The notes under the pieces: model-generated
The model's database searches: none
Told to the model about the DNA's origin: nothing
The model's input: only the letters and a program-made list of their open reading frames with translations
Program-made: the position numbers and the translations under genes
DNA from: an uncultured Clostridia bacterium
GTDB lineage: Bacteria; Bacillota; Clostridia; TANB77; CAG-508
Length of the DNA stretch: 6,846 nucleotides
NCBI GenBank assembly: GCA_948745425.1
Contig: CAPZDM010000076.1
Coordinates: 1-6,846 of the forward strand
Direction: 5' to 3'
In this document: piece after piece, positions 1 through 6,130 of the stretch
Position numbering within the stretch: position 1 is the stretch's first letter
How the letters are laid out: each line of letters opens with the position of its first letter

Positions 1-13
1 TTTCTCTTGGACT

Positions 14-42
14 AGTAAATTCTGTTAGATGTGGAATTTACT
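14..42. other. Inverted repeat, possible terminator at the window edge
   Basis: Nine-base arms at 14-22 and 34-42 (AGTAAATTC / GAATTTACT) are perfectly complementary around an 11-base loop. On the plus strand the right arm runs into a T-rich tail (43-50), which fits a terminator for a plus-strand gene ending left of the window. On the minus strand, just after the DUF4097 gene, the hairpin is not followed by a T-run, so it is a weak candidate for ending the padR operon. It may work in both directions. The role is uncertain. Confidence 0.4.
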
Positions 43-59
43 TTTATATTTAACCTTTC

Positions 60-1004
60 TTATTTTAACTCAATATCGCCTGATGTTGTTTGTACATTTA
101 ATTCTATATATGGTTCTTGACCCATAACATTTCTTCCATTTGGAAATTCTATATCGCCTGATGTGCTTTTTGCTCTTATTTCACAGTTGGATTCACTGTT
201 TATATCCATTGTAACATTTCCTGATGTTGTTTTTATTATAGATTTTCCTGTTATTTTAAAGTCTTGACTTTCAATATCTCCTGATGTGCTAGTTAATTCT
301 ATATCACCCTCTATTTTTTCTATTTCTATATTTCCTGATGTAGTTTTTGCCTCTATTCTTCCTTTAGCACTTTCTACTGAAATATCTCCTGATACTGTTT
401 TTAGTTTTGTTACATTACTTTCTAATTTTTGTAAATCAATTTCTCCTGACACTGTTTCTATATCAATATTATCTGCTTGAATGTCACCCATTTCAAGGTC
501 TCCACTTGTAGAATATATTTTTAAGTCTTTAAATTTTAAACTTTCATTTGTTTTTATGTCTCCAGATACGGATTTTATTTCTAAGTCTTTTTCATATGAT
601 TTTGGAATATATACATCAAATACAATTTGATTTACATAGAAAAAATGAAAATGTCTATTACTCTTTTTTCTAATTGTTATGTTAGATGAAGATTTATCTA
701 CTTTAAATACTTCATCTTGTTTTAATTCTTCATATGAATATTGTATAACTTTTAGTTCACTTTCTTCTGTAAAAAACACATTTACATCTGATGTGTCTAG
801 TTCTATTTTTAGTTTTTCAATATCTGCTAAGTCTATCTCTTCTTCTTGTCTTCTATATTCTTCTTTTCTTATATCACTTAAATCTCTAAATCCCATAAAC
901 CAGTTCCATTCATTATTTTGAATTGCAAATGTTAAAATGCTACATAGTGTAATTGTAAAACTTATTAGAATAACAATTAATATAATAATTCCTACTTTTT
1001 TCAT
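60..1004 (-). CDS. Membrane-anchored DUF4097 repeat protein
   Basis: A 314-residue protein with one N-terminal hydrophobic segment (about residues 4-28) that is a signal anchor or uncleaved signal; there is no clear lipobox. Residues about 57-140 form a charged beta-rich lead-in. From residue 145 to the C-terminus there are nine copies of an (S/T)(V/T)SG(D/N/E)(I/L/V) motif at 145, 165, 184, 203, 221, 239, 259, 280 and 306, mostly 18-21 residues apart. This is the pattern of the DUF4097 family, which is expected to build a right-handed beta-solenoid outside the membrane. The ATG directly abuts the TAA of the preceding gene, with a GGGGGAAG ribosome-binding site inside that gene's end, so translation is probably coupled. 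It is the last gene of the padR operon. The family has no firm biochemical function; DUF4097 proteins often sit with PspC proteins in envelope-stress operons, as YvlB does in B. subtilis. Family call is strong; function is inferred. Confidence 0.88.
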   Translation of the reverse strand: MKKVGIIILIVILISFTITLCSILTFAIQNNEWNWFMGFRDLSDIRKEEYRRQEEEIDLADIEKLKIELDTSDVNVFFTEESELKVIQYSYEELKQDEVFKVDKSSSNITIRKKSNRHFHFFYVNQIVFDVYIPKSYEKDLEIKSVSGDIKTNESLKFKDLKIYSTSGDLEMGDIQADNIDIETVSGEIDLQKLESNVTKLKTVSGDISVESAKGRIEAKTTSGNIEIEKIEGDIELTSTSGDIESQDFKITGKSIIKTTSGNVTMDINSESNCEIRAKSTSGDIEFPNGRNVMGQEPYIELNVQTTSGDIELK

Positions 1005-1661
1005 TTATTCTTCCCCCAATTTGAATATTAACTTAATAATATTTTCTATTAATGATGCTATTAAAAAGATAATCCAAGAGATATACCATATACCAAATGT
1101 AAAACTAACTACTAAGTATATAATTACTGTTAATGTCCATATAATTGAATCTATGGTCTTTTTTATTTCTTTGTTTTTATCTTTTTTTCCTTTCCATTCT
1201 TTGAATTCTTCTACTATGGTATCATCATATTTTGTGTATTTTGGCTTTGTCATAAAATGATATATTAGTACACATGTAGATGCTCCTGCAATCGAAAGAA
1301 AGCTTGAAGCTGTTATAAAATCGGGAAGCCCTAGTTCATCTAAAACTACACATGCTATTACACTCAAAATATATAGACCGACACATATAGAAACTATAAG
1401 TCCTGTCTTTTTTCTAGCTTCTTCTACATATTGTGTATGTATAGGATTGTTTTTATTTAGTTCTTCAATTAATTCATCTACATTGCCTATTTCTTTTATA
1501 ACTATTTGTAAAGCTTCTTCCTCGTTTTTCCCTTGTTTTATTAAATCTTCATATTTATCTTCTGCATTAGAAATTATTTCATCTTTTAAATCATTTGCTC
1601 TTTTTGTATTTGGAGCTTTTTCAAATAAAGAATTTACTTCTTTTCTAATTTTTTGATTCAT
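1005..1661 (-). CDS. HAAS/DUF1700-like membrane protein
   Basis: A 218-residue protein. Residues 1-70 are charged and helical and contain a segment of the type 'EEEALQIVIKEIGNVDELIEEL' (about 47-68, given here in part), which resembles the helical HAAS/DUF1700 N-terminal domain found in proteins encoded next to PadR regulators. Four hydrophobic segments follow, at about 86-108, 114-136, 169-189 and 191-213, with a charged cytoplasmic-looking loop at 138-168. Knowledge of the family: such proteins are co-transcribed with PadR and are thought to take part in signalling with the regulator, but the mechanism is not established. The start is set by AAGGAGG ten bases upstream, lying just after the stop of the PspC gene (18-base gap). 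The stop directly precedes the ATG of the DUF4097 gene. It could instead be assigned to a generic membrane-protein family; the domain call rests on pattern and context. Confidence 0.75.
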   Translation of the reverse strand: MNQKIRKEVNSLFEKAPNTKRANDLKDEIISNAEDKYEDLIKQGKNEEEALQIVIKEIGNVDELIEELNKNNPIHTQYVEEARKKTGLIVSICVGLYILSVIACVVLDELGLPDFITASSFLSIAGASTCVLIYHFMTKPKYTKYDDTIVEEFKEWKGKKDKNKEIKKTIDSIIWTLTVIIYLVVSFTFGIWYISWIIFLIASLIENIIKLIFKLGEE

Positions 1662-1679
1662 TGTTTTGTTTCCTCCTTT

Positions 1680-1877
1680 TTATTCATCAATATCTGATTT
1701 TTTGGGCATTATTATTGCTGCTATAATATATGCAATAATTCCTCCTCCCCAACAGCAAGAGAATATAATCCATAATAAACGTACAAGTGTTGCATCAATA
1801 TTAAAATATTCTGCAATACCTCCACATACACCATCTAACTTTTTACCCTTTTCAATTTTGTATAATCTTTTTTGCAT
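1680..1877 (-). CDS. PspC-domain small membrane protein
   Basis: A 65-residue protein that is essentially one PspC domain. It opens with MQKRLYKIEKGKKLDGVCGG, the family signature (short basic stretch, then the D-G-V-C-G-G-I-A-E-Y-F motif at residues 15-25). One transmembrane segment spans about residues 33-57, followed by a short charged tail. Known members include PspC of the phage-shock system and YvlC of B. subtilis, which act in or on the cytoplasmic membrane in envelope-stress responses. The frame is open to an ATG at 1928, but the start at 1877 is preferred: it has a GGGGG ribosome-binding site (1885-1889) seven bases upstream and gives the exact family N-terminus and usual length. It is the second gene of the padR operon. 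The domain is clear; its partner and signal here are inferred. Confidence 0.9.
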   Translation of the reverse strand: MQKRLYKIEKGKKLDGVCGGIAEYFNIDATLVRLLWIIFSCCWGGGIIAYIIAAIIMPKKSDIDE

Positions 1878-1893
1878 TGTTTTTCCCCCTTTC

Positions 1894-1905
1894 ATTATAT
1901 ACCTT
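1894..1905 (-). promoter_or_regulatory. Candidate PadR half-site over a TATAAT inside the operon
   Basis: Between padR and the PspC gene, 1897-1905 repeats nine bases of one arm of the padR operator (AAGGTATAT on the minus strand), and a TATAAT hexamer (1899 down to 1894) overlaps it. No good -35 is visible 16-18 bases upstream and the second operator arm is absent. It may be a weak internal regulated promoter or chance in AT-rich DNA. Confidence 0.3.
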
Positions 1906-1944
1906 GAATTTAAAAAGAATTGTTCCAATTATTTTAAATTTTTG

Positions 1945-2265
1945 CTATATTAATTTATCAATAAGATCTTTAGTTAACTTCCATTCTTCTATATTCTTTT
2001 TATAAAATTCTATTCCTTCATTTGTAATTGAATAATATCTTCTTCTTGCTCCACTATTTCCTTCTCCCCAAAAAGATGAAATATATCCCATTTCTTCTAG
2101 CCTCCTAAAAGCACAATATAATGTTGCATCATTTAATTCATACTTATTGTTTGTCTTTTCCTTTATTGATTTATTTATTTCATATCCATAGCTATTTCCA
2201 TTCATTAGATGGGCTAAAATAATTGTTTCTGTATGTCCACGTATCATGTCTGATCTAATTGACAT
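1945..2265 (-). CDS. PadR-family transcriptional regulator
   Basis: A 106-residue protein of PadR family length (subfamily with a short C-terminal helix). The winged helix-turn-helix covers about residues 8-85: an N-terminal helix (DMIRGHTETIILAHL), G-Y-E-I at 27-30, the recognition region with the near-invariant A-T-L-Y and R-R-L-E-E-M-G-Y-I at 47-62 (usual family form 'TLYPALRRLE'; here Cys51 replaces the common Pro), and the wing with R-R-R-Y-Y-S-I-T at 74-81. The C-terminal helix (about 83-106) would form the dimer. Family members are repressors released by a ligand or stress. The ATG is preceded by AGGTGAT. It is the first gene of a four-gene operon for membrane and surface proteins, and its own promoter carries a perfect inverted repeat over the -35, so it very likely represses itself and the operon. 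The inducer is unknown. Confidence 0.93.
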   Translation of the reverse strand: MSIRSDMIRGHTETIILAHLMNGNSYGYEINKSIKEKTNNKYELNDATLYCAFRRLEEMGYISSFWGEGNSGARRRYYSITNEGIEFYKKNIEEWKLTKDLIDKLI

Positions 2266-2292
2266 ATTATCACCTACTTTCTTTTTGATAAT

Positions 2293-2321
2293 ATTATATA
2301 TTAATATACCTTATCTGTCAA
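2293..2321 (-). promoter_or_regulatory. Sigma-A promoter of the padR operon
   Basis: On the minus strand TTGACA (2321-2316) and TATAAT (2298-2293) match the consensus at every base and are 17 bases apart. Transcription should start near 2286, about 20 bases before the padR ATG. Such a strong promoter directly before a regulator implies that it is normally held down. Confidence 0.85.
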
Positions 2322-2329
2322 GGTATATT
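2303..2329. promoter_or_regulatory. Probable PadR operator
   Basis: A perfect inverted repeat with ten-base arms AATATACCTT (2303-2312) and AAGGTATATT (2320-2329), seven bases apart. It covers the -35 hexamer of the padR promoter and part of its spacer, so a bound dimer would block RNA polymerase. PadR operators in other bacteria are also dyads of this general size placed over their own promoters. Binding itself is inferred. Confidence 0.75.
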
Positions 2330-2338
2330 GAAAATTAA

Positions 2339-2401
2339 ATGAATAGTGAATGATTAATAATTAATAATTAATAATTAATAATTAATAATGAATAATTACA
2401 A
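2339..2401. repeat. Array of 7-bp tandem repeats (ATTAATA)
   Basis: Five exact copies of ATTAATA lie head to tail at 2353-2387. They are flanked by degenerate copies in the same phase: ATGAATA and GTGAATG before them (2339-2352), and ATGAATA and ATTACAA after them (2388-2401). The array sits between the divergent padR and thioesterase promoters and ends just before the thioesterase -35. It encodes nothing. It may be a slippage-prone simple repeat that changes promoter context or DNA flexibility, or just neutral repeat DNA. Confidence 0.8.
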
Positions 2402-2402
2402 G

Positions 2403-2431
2403 TTGATTTTTTGTAGATATTAATATATTAT
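2403..2431 (+). promoter_or_regulatory. Candidate promoter of the thioesterase gene
   Basis: TTGATT (2403-2408) and TATTAT (2426-2431) are 17 bases apart and each differs from the sigma-A consensus by one base. A start near 2438 would leave a leader of about 30 bases before the ATG at 2468. The region is very AT-rich, so the -10 choice is not unique. Confidence 0.5.
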
Positions 2432-2467
2432 ATATACAGCCATTTTAAGAAAGGAATGATATTAAAA

Positions 2468-3190
2468 ATGGGAATGTTTGAGTATAAAAAAAGAATAGAG
2501 TTTTGCGATATTGATGAAAATAACAGACTTTCTGCAAAGGGTTTAATTAGAATTCTCGGAGAAGTCGCTGGAATTCATTCTGAAACACTTGGATATGGAT
2601 TAAATAACATGCCACAAAATCATTTGACTTGGATGCTCTTAAATTGGAAATTTCAATTTTTCTTAAGACCTTCATGGAATACTGATTTACTTGTAAAAAC
2701 TTGGGCTCGTAGCTTTAGTAAAATATCTTCTAATCGTGATTTTAGTGTATACGATATTAATAATAATTTAGTTGCAAAAGCAACTTCAAAGTGGGTATTA
2801 ATAGATTCTGAAAAATTTACTCCTGTTAGAATTACAGATGAAATACACAATACTTTTGGTGAGTATAATTCTTCTGTTTTTGATACTGAGGTAAATGATA
2901 AAGAAAAAGAACCCGAAAGTTCTAAATTTGTATATGATTATCAAATTAAAAGACGTGATTTAGATACAAATCATCATGTTAATAATTTATATTATTTGGA
3001 TTTTGCTTTTGATTCTCTTCCTAAAGATTTTTGGAATGTTTATTTTGATAATATTGAAATTATTTACAAAAAACAAATAAAATTAGATGATACTATAAAA
3101 TGTTTTTATGCTTATGATAATAATCAGCATATTGTTACTATAAAAAGCGAAGATTTAAGTATTGTGCATGCTATTATAAAATTTTTTTAA
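2468..3190 (+). CDS. Acyl-ACP thioesterase (two hotdog domains)
   Basis: With the start at 2468 the protein has 240 residues, typical for bacterial members of the acyl-ACP thioesterase family (plant FatA/FatB relatives). It should hydrolyse acyl-acyl carrier protein in the cytoplasm, releasing free fatty acids from fatty-acid synthesis. The N-terminal hotdog domain covers about residues 4-128 (Y-K-K-R-I-E-F start, 'LSAKGLIRILGEVAG' helix, W-M-L-L-N-W-K-F strand). The C-terminal hotdog covers about 155-240 and has the catalytic-type sequence D-L-D-T-N-H-H-V-N-N at 164-173, where Asn168 and His170 match the D-x-N-x-H-V-N-N motif of the family. An ATG at 2456 is in frame but directly abuts the AAGGA ribosome-binding site (2451-2455), so it cannot use it; 2468 is 12 bases away and fits the family N-terminus. 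The gene stands alone on this strand, between the padR promoter and a bidirectional terminator. Chain-length preference cannot be read from the sequence. Confidence 0.92.
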   Translation: MGMFEYKKRIEFCDIDENNRLSAKGLIRILGEVAGIHSETLGYGLNNMPQNHLTWMLLNWKFQFFLRPSWNTDLLVKTWARSFSKISSNRDFSVYDINNNLVAKATSKWVLIDSEKFTPVRITDEIHNTFGEYNSSVFDTEVNDKEKEPESSKFVYDYQIKRRDLDTNHHVNNLYYLDFAFDSLPKDFWNVYFDNIEIIYKKQIKLDDTIKCFYAYDNNQHIVTIKSEDLSIVHAIIKFF

Positions 3191-3227
3191 GAAAAAGCGA
3201 TGTTTGAAATTCAAACATCACTTTTTC
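3191..3227. terminator. Bidirectional Rho-independent terminator
   Basis: A hairpin begins right after the thioesterase stop codon. The inner stem is GATGTTTGAA / TTCAAACATC (3199-3208 with 3210-3219) and the outer stem GAAAAAG / CTTTTTC (3191-3197 with 3221-3227), with one C-A mismatch between them. The outer arms provide a T-run on both strands, so it can end the plus-strand thioesterase transcript and the minus-strand transcript of the 105-residue gene, which stops 20 bases away. Confidence 0.88.
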
Positions 3228-3246
3228 TTCTCTAATGATTATACTA

Positions 3247-3564
3247 TCACCAATTTTTCAAGACAACCATTTTGACTTCAGTTCCTTCAATTTCAATTTT
3301 CCGAAGTACACAGAAATGTCTTCTTTCAGGAGTAGATATATTATCTGATATTTCTCCCCAAAGAATAGGTAATTTCTCCTTAAAGACATCCCTAAGTTCT
3401 TCAGGTATATTAGTAATATCAAAATTAATATATACATGTCTTCCTTTCTTAAGATTTTCTCCTGCACCCTCTTTTATCGCTTTAGAGATTTGATCCAATA
3501 GGATATCTTTTATCTTCTGTTTTTTGTTCTCCTCCTCTAAAGCGATTCTAATTTCCTCTGTCAT
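3247..3564 (-). CDS. Protein of unknown function, 105 residues
   Basis: Not recognised as any known family. It is a real gene by its perfect ribosome-binding site (AGGAGG at 3577-3572, seven bases before the ATG), its own candidate promoter, and a terminator 20 bases past the stop. The protein is soluble, with no signal or membrane segment. Residues 1-40 are highly charged and likely helical (many Glu and Lys, ending in GENLKKGRH); residues 43-105 look mixed alpha/beta, with strands around 43-50 and 83-102 and a helix around 54-65. There is one Cys (85) and two Trp (69, 105, the second being the last residue). It lies 84 bases downstream of spoIIE on the same strand with no good terminator between them, so it may be partly co-transcribed with it. 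Together with a possible sigma-E promoter this hints at, but does not show, a sporulation role. Confidence 0.72.
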   Translation of the reverse strand: MTEEIRIALEEENKKQKIKDILLDQISKAIKEGAGENLKKGRHVYINFDITNIPEELRDVFKEKLPILWGEISDNISTPERRHFCVLRKIEIEGTEVKMVVLKNW

Positions 3565-3589
3565 TTTTTGTCCTCCTTATTCTGCGAAT

Positions 3590-3643
3590 ATAGTATGTTA
3601 ACTACTTCATTTTTATGTTAACATTTTGTTATACAAAAGTCAA
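3590..3643 (-). promoter_or_regulatory. Promoter region of the unknown gene, two possible readings
   Basis: Reading one, sigma-A: TTGACT (3643-3638), 17-base spacer, TAACAT (3620-3615). Reading two, the mother-cell factor sigma-E: ATA (3616-3614), 16-base gap, CATACTAT (3597-3590), which fits the CATAnnnT form of sigma-E -10 elements and would start a leader of about 20 bases directly before the ribosome-binding site. The two could both be used at different times. Neither is proven. Confidence 0.45.
3594..3622. repeat. Direct repeat TATGTTAAC, 20 bases apart
   Basis: Two exact nine-base copies lie at 3594-3602 and 3614-3622, two helical turns apart, each containing the palindrome GTTAAC. They overlap the candidate -10 of the sigma-A reading and the -35 and -10 of the sigma-E reading. 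They could bind a regulator on one DNA face, or simply be the promoter elements themselves. Confidence 0.45.
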
Positions 3644-3648
3644 GTCTT

Positions 3649-6093
3649 TTATCTACTTATTATTTTAGAAACTATAACAGTCATGTCGTCTTTTGGTCTT
3701 CCTAAGTTGTTGTCTACTGCTTCTTGTACAATTATATCTGCTATTTTTTGCACATCATCTGTTTCCATTTCTGATAAAATATCTCTTACCCACATTTCTT
3801 TGTTACTATATTCTGTATTTGAGTCTATAATGCCATCTGTGCACATTACTACTATATCTCCATCTTCTAAGTCCCTATCAAATGTTACTAAGTCAATATC
3901 GTCCAAAATTCCAGCTGGTAATGATAATGATTTTATTAATTGTACATCTTTCTTGCTTTTTACAAATGTAGGACAAGAGCCATTTTTTACAATTTCCATA
4001 TTTCCTGTAAATAAATCAAAAATTCCTATGTCTAAAGTTGCATACATATCATCTTTTGAATTTAAACACATTGTGCTATTTATTAATTTTATTGATGCAT
4101 CTTTTTCAAATCCTGTTTTTAACAGTCTTTCTAACATTTTGATTGCTACTTTGCTAGATTTTCTTGCATCTGGTCCTGAGCCCATTCCATCACTAAGTGC
4201 TATTAGAGTTTTTCCGTCATCTAATTTTGTTTTAATATATGTATCTCCTGATACTACTGATTTATCTTTTGTTTTCTTTGCTATTCCTACTCTTAGTAAA
4301 TATTTATCCTTTGAAGAATATATTTGTTTACATACATTATTTTCTTCATCTATTGCACATTCTTTTTTCTGTAGCTTAATTTCATCTTCTAATACTTCTG
4401 ATAATATTTGTTCTATTTTTTCAATATAACATTCATCTTTACATTTATCTGTATATAAGTTTATTGTATACTTTGTATCAGTTTTTTTTATTTTTAAATC
4501 AACAATACTTATATTACTATTTTCTGCTAATAATTTTATTTTTGCACTCTCTTTTGTAAATTTATTTTCATCCTTCTCAATTTCTTTTGCAATATTAGAA
4601 ATTGCTTCTGAAACATTTTCTAATTGATCTGACATTACTTTCTTGCTTTCATCTATCTTCTGTTTCCAAATATATGTAACATTACTAATTTTGTATGCTT
4701 CATTAATAATATTTGTAATTTCCTGTGTATTTTTATCAATTTCTTCTAAGTCTTGTGTATTGTCTAAACTTACTATATATGCACTATGATTTTTAAAAAC
4801 GTCTTGTAAGTCTGTATTTGTTATCTTTTGCTTTTTTCTTAATATATTATAAGTATCTTCTGCTATTCCATTATTAAAGTTATACATGTCCTCATATAAT
4901 ACATTGTCTTGCAATTTTTCTAATCTGTTGCTTAATTCATTTAGAAATATTTCCTTTGGATCTTTTTCTTCTTTTTCATCCTTATATGTATCTGACATTA
5001 CTTGAATTGCATCTGAAACATTATTTAGTTTAGATGCCGCATACTTGTCCTCTGTTAGTTTATATATTGGTCCATGTGGTAATGCTGATGATTTATCAAA
5101 TAAGTCATCTATATTAATTTTAATGTTCTTTGGAACTAAAATTAGTCCTAATGATGCTACTAAAATTTCTTTAAAGTAAATAACTGCAACTGTGTTTCCA
5201 TTATATATATATGTAAGTAATGCATTTCCTAGCATAAATCCTATAATTACACCAAATTTTCCAAATCTATTTAAAATTCCTGCTATCATTCCTGAAAGTG
5301 CAAAAGATGCAATTAGCATTGGTTCACCATTTCCAATAATTCCAATAACAGTTCCTATTGTAATTCCTGTTGTTGCTCCTACCATTATTCCATTTTTCCA
5401 ACCTAACACTAATATCATAATTATCATTAATACTTGTCCAACATTTAATCCAAAAAGTGTTACATTACTAATTGCAAGTAATGCGACTGATACCATTAGA
5501 GCTGCTCCCATTATTTCTTCTATTGAAAATGCTTCTTTTATTCCCCATTCCCTTATAACTATTAGGGATTCTGAAAATATTTTATAAAATATGTATGTTG
5601 TTATACTTGCTACTATTCCTAAAAGGAATGTATATATTAAAAATCCGTTGAAAAATACCTCTACAGTCTGAATTATTAGAGTTGCTAAAAATACATATCT
5701 TCCAAGTTTTCTTCTTTCATTTTTATATTCTTCTTGATACCATGGTTTAAATATTAAAATCATTGCTATGAATAATAATGATATTAATAGATAATTTAAA
5801 ACTCCTGCTGACCCAAATTTCAAAGCTGTTCCAATCATTGTTACAATATATACGAATATAACTGGAATAGAATTAGAGCATGCAGCTGCAAATATTGCCA
5901 TTCCAAATGGCGCTATTCCGTCACCAAATGATACCATAGACATCATAAATGATACTAGATATAAGAACAAGTTTTGTTTTGTTAATGCTTGTCCTATCAT
6001 AGAATTAAAAGTTTCTAATTTTCCTTTGTTATAATTAATCTCTTCCTCATTTACAGCTGTATCTGCATTTTTTACATCTATATTTTGAAACAT
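3649..6093 (-). CDS. spoIIE: Stage II sporulation protein E (SpoIIE), PP2C phosphatase
   Basis: An 814-residue protein, close to the 827 of B. subtilis SpoIIE. Role in the family: at the start of sporulation it sits at the polar septum with FtsZ and dephosphorylates the anti-anti-sigma factor SpoIIAA, which frees sigma-F in the forespore. Residues about 40-320 hold some ten hydrophobic membrane segments; 325-590 is a charged, coiled, cytoplasmic linker and oligomerisation/FtsZ-type region; about 595-814 is the PP2C-type phosphatase. In the last part the metal-binding motifs are intact: S-G-D (615-617), L-S-D-G-M-G-S-G (633-640, Asp635), L-D-I-G-I-F-D (687-693), C-T-D-G-I-I-D-S (751-758, Asp753) and D-D-M-T-V-I-V (802-808). 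The start has AGGTGG nine bases upstream. It lies just beyond an rRNA operon terminator and has its own Spo0A-type promoter. No frameshift or lost residue is seen. Confidence 0.97.
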   Translation of the reverse strand: MFQNIDVKNADTAVNEEEINYNKGKLETFNSMIGQALTKQNLFLYLVSFMMSMVSFGDGIAPFGMAIFAAACSNSIPVIFVYIVTMIGTALKFGSAGVLNYLLISLLFIAMILIFKPWYQEEYKNERRKLGRYVFLATLIIQTVEVFFNGFLIYTFLLGIVASITTYIFYKIFSESLIVIREWGIKEAFSIEEIMGAALMVSVALLAISNVTLFGLNVGQVLMIIMILVLGWKNGIMVGATTGITIGTVIGIIGNGEPMLIASFALSGMIAGILNRFGKFGVIIGFMLGNALLTYIYNGNTVAVIYFKEILVASLGLILVPKNIKINIDDLFDKSSALPHGPIYKLTEDKYAASKLNNVSDAIQVMSDTYKDEKEEKDPKEIFLNELSNRLEKLQDNVLYEDMYNFNNGIAEDTYNILRKKQKITNTDLQDVFKNHSAYIVSLDNTQDLEEIDKNTQEITNIINEAYKISNVTYIWKQKIDESKKVMSDQLENVSEAISNIAKEIEKDENKFTKESAKIKLLAENSNISIVDLKIKKTDTKYTINLYTDKCKDECYIEKIEQILSEVLEDEIKLQKKECAIDEENNVCKQIYSSKDKYLLRVGIAKKTKDKSVVSGDTYIKTKLDDGKTLIALSDGMGSGPDARKSSKVAIKMLERLLKTGFEKDASIKLINSTMCLNSKDDMYATLDIGIFDLFTGNMEIVKNGSCPTFVKSKKDVQLIKSLSLPAGILDDIDLVTFDRDLEDGDIVVMCTDGIIDSNTEYSNKEMWVRDILSEMETDDVQKIADIIVQEAVDNNLGRPKDDMTVIVSKIISR

Positions 6094-6130
6094 AATACTT
6101 AACCACCTTTTGCTTTTTTACTAAGAAACT

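Noticed and set aside
286..1656. Several plus-strand frames (286-480, 679-921, 937-1260, 1447-1656)
   Set aside because: All are shadows of the DUF4097 and HAAS-like genes, have no ribosome-binding sites and have low-complexity products.
1878..1928. Longer start for the PspC protein at 1928
   Set aside because: It would add 17 residues atypical for the family. The ATG at 1877 has a ribosome-binding site at the right distance and the standard N-terminus.
1666..1953. Plus-strand frame of 95 codons over the PspC gene
   Set aside because: The PspC signature is on the opposite strand; this frame has no start signal and no family likeness.
2456..2467. Thioesterase start at 2456
   Set aside because: The ATG touches the AAGGA ribosome-binding site, leaving no spacing. 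The next in-frame ATG at 2468 fits better.
2409..2467. Riboswitch or leader RNA before the thioesterase
   Set aside because: The leader is only about 30 bases, AT-rich and without stable paired elements.
2653..2850. Minus-strand frame of 65 codons inside the thioesterase
   Set aside because: The thioesterase frame carries the catalytic-type motif and complete hotdog domains; the opposite frame shows nothing.
3258..3467. Minus-strand frame of 69 codons inside the 105-residue gene
   Set aside because: It is in another frame of a gene that has a perfect ribosome-binding site and lacks one itself.
3631..3650. Terminator between spoIIE and the unknown gene
   Set aside because: Only a five-pair AAAAG/CTTTT stem is possible, without a clear T-run on the minus strand, too weak to call.
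3626..4429. Plus-strand open frame of 267 codons
   Set aside because: It lies antisense within spoIIE, whose protein has clear PP2C motifs in the same bases. The frame is Ser/Ile/Phe-rich, as expected from the complement of an AT-rich gene, and lacks a ribosome-binding site.
5192..5587. Plus-strand open frame of 131 codons
   Set aside because: Antisense to the membrane segments of spoIIE. The Ile/Pro-rich product is the mirror of hydrophobic codons and resembles no protein.
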